The notes under the pieces were generated by a model. It was not told where the DNA came from. It worked only from the letters and a program-made list of their open reading frames with translations, and made no database searches. This document shows positions 23,919 through 28,387 of a DNA stretch of 28,387 nt, in pieces. The first letter of the stretch is position 1; every line of letters starts with the position of its first letter. The stretch is from DATJBF01 sp035515475. GTDB lineage: Bacteria > Verrucomicrobiota > Verrucomicrobiia > Palsa-1439. The stretch is taken from the NCBI GenBank assembly GCA_035515475.1, contig DATJBF010000003.1:1-28387 (forward strand), written 5' to 3'. A program made the position numbers and the translations under genes.

Positions 23919-23931
23919 CCCGGCTCCGGGC
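23918..23931 (+). terminator. GC hairpin at the receiver gene stop
   Basis: GCCCG (23918-23922), loop GCTC, CGGGC (23927-23931), immediately overlapping the stop codon. It has no T-run, so evidence for termination is weak. Confidence 0.22.
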
Positions 23932-24034
23932 CACATCGATTCCACCGATATCGTGCCGGTGTTGTCCGGAGCGGTCGTGCCCGTCATCCCACCGTTCTGA
24001 CCGTCCGCGGTTTCCGGTTTTCGGCCGCGCGTGG

Positions 24035-24063
24035 TTGCAAGACGCGTCAACCGCCCGTAGATT
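24035..24063 (+). promoter_or_regulatory. Candidate promoter of the korAB unit
   Basis: TTGCAA (24035-24040) and TAGATT (24058-24063) are 17 bases apart, each a four-of-six consensus match. Transcription would start near 24070, about 90 bases before korA. Confidence 0.35.
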
Positions 24064-24078
24064 ATGACGGAGGTTGGC

Positions 24079-24162
24079 GTGGAAACGAAGGTGTCGCAGG
24101 AATTCATCGCCCTCATCTCGCGTCGGGCGCGTCGTGTCGAGCTTCCGAGGAGGCCGGCATGA
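24079..24162 (+). CDS. Possible 27-residue leader peptide coupled to korA
   Basis: A GTG at 24079 is preceded by GGAGG (24069-24073) with a five-base spacer. The frame runs 27 codons (V-E-T-K-V-S-Q-E-F-I-A-L-I-S-R-R-A-R, then V-E-L-P-R-R-P-A) and ends with a TGA overlapping the korA start (ATGA at 24159). An ATG at 24064 in the same frame is an alternative start. The peptide is amphipathic and Arg-rich. It may be a coupling leader or a small subunit. Chance cannot be excluded in GC-rich DNA. Confidence 0.35.
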   Translation: METKVSQEFIALISRRARRVELPRRPA

Positions 24163-25970
24163 GGAAGATTGTCAATCGGCTTTCCTGGATGATCGGGGGC
24201 CCGCAGGGCAGCGGTGTGGACAGCGCGGCGACGTTGTACGCGCGCGCGGTCGCCGAAGGCGGGCTGTGGTTGTTCGGCAATCGCGAATATCACTCCAACA
24301 TCATGGGTAAACACAGCTATTACCGGGTCCGCGTGGCGCCGGAGCCGGTGCATTCGCACGAGGATCCCGTGCAATTGCTGGCCGCGTTCGAGCCGACGAC
24401 CCTGGAGATTCATCTGGCGGAGGTCGGAGATGACGGCGTGATCGTTTACGACTCCCAGCATCAGGTGCCGGTAGCGTTCGCTGCGCACCGCGCGTTGAAG
24501 GTGCCGATCAACTACGACGCGATCCTGGCCGCGGTCGCCAAGGAAACCGGGAAGGACGTCGGGCGGCTGGCGATTTTGAAGAACACCGTTGCCGTGGCCG
24601 CCAGCCTGGCGCTGCTGGAATTTGATTTCGCGAAGATCGAGCGAGCGTTGAAAGCAATTTTTACCGGGCGTCGCGAGAAGGTCGTGCCGGTCAACATCGC
24701 AGCGGCCCGCCAGGCTTACCAGGCCGTGCCGCGCGAGTTGATTGAGAAATGCCGGTTCAGGCTGGAAGCGATCGCGGACAACTCCGGGCGCCTGCTGCTG
24801 ACCGGCAACCACGCCGTCGCCCTGGGCAAACTGAAGGCGGGCTGCCGGTTCCAGACGTATTACCCGATCTCGCCGGCCACCGACGAAAGCGTGTACCTGG
24901 AGAGCCAGACCAACTATGGCCCGGTCGTCGTGCAGGCCGAGGATGAAATCGCCGCGATCTGCATGGCCAACGGCGCGGCGGTGACCGGGGTGCGCGCGGC
25001 CACGTCCACGTCGGGGCCGGGGTTTTCGTTGATGGTCGAAGGCCTGGGGTGGGCCGGTATGAACGAAGTCCCCGTCGTGATCGTCGATTATCAACGCGGC
25101 GGGCCGTCCACGGGACTGCCGACGCGGACCGAACAGGGCGATTTGCAGTTTGTGATTCACGCCGGCCACGGCGATTTCCCGCGGATCGTTCTCAGCCCCG
25201 GCGACATCGAAGAATATTTCCATGACACGTTCGACGCGTTCAATTACGCCGAGCGTTACCAAACGCCGTGCATTTTGTTGTGCGACAAATGCCTCGCCAA
25301 CGCGACGCAAACCGTGCCGGTGTTCGACGAGTCGGCGTTGACGATCGACCGCGGACGGTTGGTTGCGGACGCGGAGTTGGGCGACAACGGCCACTACAAA
25401 CGGTTTGCGCTCACCGCGGCCGGCGTTTCGCCGCGGACGTTGCCGGGCCAGCCGGGCGGGGTGTTCTGGATGACCGGTGACGAGCACAACGAGTATGGCC
25501 ACATCACCGAGGATCCACAGAACCGGCTGAAGATTCACGAGAAACGCATGCGCAAGCTGGCCCTGCCGCTCGACGACATTCCTCCTGAGAAACAATTCAG
25601 GCTCCACGGCGACGAAACGGCGGCCATTACCGTTGTGAGTTGGGGCGCGACGAAAGGCGCGATTCTCGACGCGCTGCCGGTTCTCGCGGGCAAGGGCATC
25701 GCGGTAAACTTTCTTCAGCTCCGATTGCTGTGGCCGTTCCCGGCCCGGGCCGTGACGCAGATCTTGCGGCGCGCCGGGACGCTGGTGGACGTCGAGATGA
25801 ACCAGTCCGGCCAACTGGCCGCGTTGATTCGAGAACAGACGGGGATCGCGATCCCCCATCGCGTGTTGAAGTGGACGGGCCGGCCCATCTCGGAGACCGA
25901 GGTCGTCGAGGCCCTCGAAGAGATTGCGAAGAAGAAAAGCGGGAAGGTGGTGTTGAGTCATGGTCTCTGA
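24159..25970 (+). CDS. korA: 2-oxoacid:ferredoxin oxidoreductase, fused gamma-alpha subunit
   Basis: The product has 603 aa. GAGGAGG lies five bases before the ATG. With KorB it oxidatively decarboxylates a 2-oxoacid (probably 2-oxoglutarate) to the acyl-CoA, reducing ferredoxin. Residues 1 to about 200 are the gamma domain with GGPQGSGVDSAA (13 on) and NREYHSNIMGKHSYYRVRV. From about 216 the alpha pyrimidine-binding domain follows with GNHAVALGKLKAGCRFQTYYP, ISPATDE, QAEDEIAAICMANGAAVTG and STSGPGFSLM. The C-terminal domain runs to about 600 (AAITVVSWGATKGAILDAL). The gamma-alpha fusion with a separate beta subunit is the two-subunit KorAB arrangement. Pyruvate or branched-chain specificity cannot be excluded. 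Its 3' end overlaps korB by 11 bases, indicating translational coupling. Confidence 0.92.
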   Translation: MRKIVNRLSWMIGGPQGSGVDSAATLYARAVAEGGLWLFGNREYHSNIMGKHSYYRVRVAPEPVHSHEDPVQLLAAFEPTTLEIHLAEVGDDGVIVYDSQHQVPVAFAAHRALKVPINYDAILAAVAKETGKDVGRLAILKNTVAVAASLALLEFDFAKIERALKAIFTGRREKVVPVNIAAARQAYQAVPRELIEKCRFRLEAIADNSGRLLLTGNHAVALGKLKAGCRFQTYYPISPATDESVYLESQTNYGPVVVQAEDEIAAICMANGAAVTGVRAATSTSGPGFSLMVEGLGWAGMNEVPVVIVDYQRGGPSTGLPTRTEQGDLQFVIHAGHGDFPRIVLSPGDIEEYFHDTFDAFNYAERYQTPCILLCDKCLANATQTVPVFDESALTIDRGRLVADAELGDNGHYKRFALTAAGVSPRTLPGQPGGVFWMTGDEHNEYGHITEDPQNRLKIHEKRMRKLALPLDDIPPEKQFRLHGDETAAITVVSWGATKGAILDALPVLAGKGIAVNFLQLRLLWPFPARAVTQILRRAGTLVDVEMNQSGQLAALIREQTGIAIPHRVLKWTGRPISETEVVEALEEIAKKKSGKVVLSHGL

Positions 25971-26946
25971 TACGAAAACGAAAGAGCGGACGTTGAAGTC
26001 CGCCGATTTCAAGACGGACGTGCACAACGATTGGTGTCCCGGCTGCGGCGATTTCGGCATCTTGAACTCCGTGCAGATGGCTCTCGCCGATTTGGCGATT
26101 GAACCCTGGCGGGTGGTGTGCGTGTCCGGCATTGGCTGCTCGGGCAAGACGACGGAATACGTCAACACGTACGGCTGTCACACGTTGCACGGACGCGTGC
26201 TGCCGTTCGCCATCGGGATGAAACTGGCCAACCCCGACCTCGAAGTCGTGGCATTGGGCGGCGACGGTGACGGGTACGGCATCGGGGCCGGCCATTTCCT
26301 CAACGCCGGGCGCCGCAACGTGGACCTGGCGTACGTGGTGTTCAACAACGAGGTCTACGGCCTGACCAAGGGCCAGGCGTCGCCGACGCTGCGCCGCGGC
26401 GAACAGACCAAATCGTTGCCGCTGCCCAACATCAACGAAGGCATCAACCCACTGACAATCGCTCTCAGCGCCGGGTACACGTTCATCGCCCGCAGCTACG
26501 CGTTTAACATTGCCCACACGAAAGAAATGATCAAAGCGGCCATCCAGCATCGGGGACTGGCGCTGGTGGACGTGCTGCAGCCCTGTCCGACCTACAACGA
26601 CCTGCACGACAAGGATTGGTTTGACGAGCCGGTCGAATGGGAAGGCCGAACGCTGCCGCGGACGTTCCGTCTGGATGAGACCGGCTACGACGGCCGCGTC
26701 GCAGACCCGGCCGACCCGGATGAGGTTTTCTCCAAACAGAAGCAGGCGTTCGAGACGGCCCAACCCCAACCGCGGATCCCGCTCGGGGTATTGTACCAAA
26801 TCGAGCTGCCCACATACTTTGACCGGCTGGGCGCCAACGCGCCGGTCCTGAAGGAATTCACGCCGTTCACCCTGCCCATCACCAACGGCGACGGCACGCA
26901 ACCGCTCACGGACCTCAGCGCCGCCTACACCGAGTTCCTCGTGTGA
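25960..26946 (+). CDS. korB: 2-oxoacid:ferredoxin oxidoreductase, beta subunit
   Basis: The product has 328 aa. It holds the thiamine diphosphate and one [4Fe-4S] cluster. Probable cluster ligands are Cys26 and Cys29 (WCPGCGDFG), Cys60 (GIGCSGKT) and Cys209 (QPCPTYN). The ThDP/Mg motif runs GGDGDGYGIGAGHFLNAGRR to VVFNNEVYGLTKGQASPT (about 101-138). The C-terminal tail after about 225 (RTFRLDETGYDG onward) is typical of KorB. No ferredoxin-like delta domain is present, so a separate ferredoxin must be the acceptor. The gene starts inside korA and its stop overlaps the GTG of the next gene by four bases (GTGA), so three genes appear coupled. Confidence 0.94.
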   Translation: MVSDTKTKERTLKSADFKTDVHNDWCPGCGDFGILNSVQMALADLAIEPWRVVCVSGIGCSGKTTEYVNTYGCHTLHGRVLPFAIGMKLANPDLEVVALGGDGDGYGIGAGHFLNAGRRNVDLAYVVFNNEVYGLTKGQASPTLRRGEQTKSLPLPNINEGINPLTIALSAGYTFIARSYAFNIAHTKEMIKAAIQHRGLALVDVLQPCPTYNDLHDKDWFDEPVEWEGRTLPRTFRLDETGYDGRVADPADPDEVFSKQKQAFETAQPQPRIPLGVLYQIELPTYFDRLGANAPVLKEFTPFTLPITNGDGTQPLTDLSAAYTEFLV

Positions 26947-28250
26947 GCGTGAGTCGAACAGGACGAACAACGGTTGCGGCCAAGGTGCATCGCGTCGCGT
27001 TTATCTCGACGCGATTCGCGGGAACGGACGGGGTGACGCTGGAGACGCGCAAGTGGGTGACCGTGCTGGAGCGCCTCGGCTACGAGTGCTTCCTCGTCGC
27101 GGGCGAACTCGAGGAGCCAACGCGCCGGACGCGCTGCATCGAGGAAGCGGCGTTCACGCACCCGGAAGTCGCCGACATTCAGCGGCAGTGCTTTGGCCAC
27201 GCCACGCGTACCCGGAAATTGTCCAAGCGGATCGACGAGAGCTTGGTGCGAATCAAGGATGCGATCTATCGCTGTCAGGACAAGCTGAAACCGGACCTGT
27301 GGATCGCGGAAAACTGCCTTACCATTCCCATGCACGTCCCGCTGGGACTGGCCCTGACGGAATTCCTGGCGGAAACAGGGCTGCCCTGCATCGCACACCA
27401 TCACGATTTCCACTGGGAGCGGGAGCGGTTTACGTGCAGCGCCGTCAGCGATTATCTCCACGCGGCGTTTCCGCCGAAACTCCCGTCGGTCAAACACGTG
27501 GTCATCAATTCGCTGGCCGAAGACGAACTCAGTTATCGCCTGGGCATCAGTTCCACGTTGATCCCCAACGTGATGAATTTTGAACGGCGGCCGCCGCGGC
27601 CGTCCCGTCGAGCGCGAACATTCCGGCGGGACATTGGCGTGGGCGAGGACGACTGGCTGATTCTGCAGCCCACGCGCGTCGTGCCGCGCAAACAGATCGA
27701 ACACGCGGTGGAATTGGTGAAACGCCTCGACGATCCCCGGGCCCAGTTGGTCATCACGCACAGCACGGGCGACGAAGGCGATGAGTACGCGAAGCACGTG
27801 AAAAACTTCGCGCGGATGTTGGGTGTCCCCGTGAAGTTTGTTCACCAACAGATGCGGCCCGAGTGGCCGGAATCACCGGCCCGGGGACGAAAGAAGTTCT
27901 ACGAGATCGCCGACGCTTATGCCTGTGCCGATCTGGTCACCTACCCGTCGGGATACGAAGGTTTCGGCAACGCGTTTCTCGAAGCCATCTACTATCGTCG
28001 GCCGATCGTGTGCAATCGATACTCGATCTACCAGACCGACATCGAGCCCAAGGGGTTCCAAGCGGTCACCATGGACGGGTTCGTCCGCGATGACACGGTC
28101 CGCGATGCGCGGCGGGCCATCGAGGACGCGCCTTATCGACGCGAGATGGTCGAACGCAACTACAGGCTGGGACGCCAATTCTTCTCGTATTCGGTCCTGA
28201 AAGCCAGGTTGCGGGCGTTGCTCACCGAATTCGCCGGCGTCCATCGCTAG
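26943..28250 (+). CDS. Glycosyltransferase family 4, MggA-like
   Basis: The product has 435 aa from a GTG at 26943 that overlaps the korB stop; a second GTG lies at 26949. The GT-B fold is clear: VAFISTRFAGTDGVTLETRKW at the N-terminus, CIAHHHDFHWERERF, HVVINSLAEDELSYRLGI, ILQPTRVVPRKQIEHAVELV at the second Rossmann half, and the donor site EGFGNAFLEA (from 339) with NRYSIYQTDIEPKGF. From memory this combination resembles the GT4 enzymes of mannosylglucosylglycerate synthesis (mannosylglucosyl-3-phosphoglycerate synthase, MggA) and their relatives. That would fit the GT81/GpgS-like gene at 20851, which could make the glucosyl-phosphoglycerate acceptor. Substrates are inferred, not shown. Confidence 0.8.
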   Translation: MSVSRTGRTTVAAKVHRVAFISTRFAGTDGVTLETRKWVTVLERLGYECFLVAGELEEPTRRTRCIEEAAFTHPEVADIQRQCFGHATRTRKLSKRIDESLVRIKDAIYRCQDKLKPDLWIAENCLTIPMHVPLGLALTEFLAETGLPCIAHHHDFHWERERFTCSAVSDYLHAAFPPKLPSVKHVVINSLAEDELSYRLGISSTLIPNVMNFERRPPRPSRRARTFRRDIGVGEDDWLILQPTRVVPRKQIEHAVELVKRLDDPRAQLVITHSTGDEGDEYAKHVKNFARMLGVPVKFVHQQMRPEWPESPARGRKKFYEIADAYACADLVTYPSGYEGFGNAFLEAIYYRRPIVCNRYSIYQTDIEPKGFQAVTMDGFVRDDTVRDARRAIEDAPYRREMVERNYRLGRQFFSYSVLKARLRALLTEFAGVHR

Positions 28251-28269
28251 TGCCCGGTCAACCTTGATT

Positions 28270-28379
28270 GGGAGGGCGAGCCTCCCGGCGAGCCGACCGG
28301 TTTCTCCGTCAACGCCGCGGCTCAGCAGGAGCCCTGGTCGCCTGCGGCGCCGCCAGAGGCGGGTAAACTTCGCCCTCCC
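28270..28379. repeat. 110-bp element with terminal inverted repeats
   Basis: GGGAGGGCGA (28270-28279) and TCGCCCTCCC (28370-28379) are perfect 10-bp terminal inverted repeats. The interior is GC-rich and partly palindromic, for example CGGCGAGCCG near the left end and GCGGCTCAGC in the middle. It starts 20 bases after the stop of the GT4 gene. It is likely a dispersed intergenic repeat and may also end the transcript. Only this copy is in the window. Confidence 0.75.
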
Positions 28380-28387
28380 CGCACGCT

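Noticed and set aside
23451..26168. 905-codon open frame on the minus strand opposite the receiver gene, korA and the start of korB
   Set aside because: It is antisense to genes with clear motifs and coupled starts; its translation is Arg/His/Gln-rich without domain signatures, as expected from GC-rich shadow frames.

Overview
The window comes from a GC-rich bacterial chromosome. Several features point to the Verrucomicrobia or a close PVC relative: a PEP-CTERM protein, a secreted protein with a 'G-V-A-T-V-P-L-x-D-L-P...KRFGYDP' segment, a very large PKD / autotransporter-strand protein, the ftsK - rodZ-like - rimO order, and several dispersed palindromic or heptameric repeats. No rRNA, tRNA, CRISPR array or transposase gene was seen. 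The taxonomic placement is inferred from gene style, not from a marker gene.

Layout. 1-3213 (minus): the 5' part of a GT-C-like membrane protein, preceded by a polytopic membrane protein with eight TPRs. 3570-4172 (plus) and 4198-5001 (minus): two convergent exported proteins, the second a PEP-CTERM protein. 5274-6041 (plus): a small conserved protein, then an actinobacterial-type RpiB, then a structured region with a good intrinsic terminator. 6588-12566: a modular surface or secreted protein of about 1990 aa. 12598-13653 (minus): class I mannose-6-phosphate isomerase. 13725-18921: ftsK, a DUF2283 gene (minus), a RodZ-like HTH membrane protein and rimO, which is a cell-division / translation housekeeping block. 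19072-20814: an OLD-like ABC ATPase with a TOPRIM-like C-terminus, less GC-rich by eye and possibly acquired. 20851-23384: a divergent pair of glycosyltransferases (GT81/GpgS-like and GT4). 23478-23918: a stand-alone receiver domain. 24079-28250: a possible leader peptide, the two-subunit 2-oxoacid:ferredoxin oxidoreductase (korA-korB), and a coupled GT4 glycosyltransferase resembling those of mannosylglucosylglycerate synthesis. 28270-28379: a terminal palindromic repeat.

The most striking pattern is repeat invasion of essential genes. rimO carries two different palindromic repeat elements read in frame, and its likely start codon sits in an inverted heptamer array. manA carries a seven-copy heptamer array in frame. 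A further palindromic element lies at the right end. The repeats have supplied protein segments without breaking the genes, and they account for the extra length of RimO.

Functional themes are envelope and surface biogenesis (PEP-CTERM protein, large PKD protein, GT-C protein, glycosyltransferases, ManA sugar supply), division and shape (FtsK, RodZ-like), and central metabolism (RpiB, KorAB). A compatible-solute role for the GT81/GT4 genes is a hypothesis.
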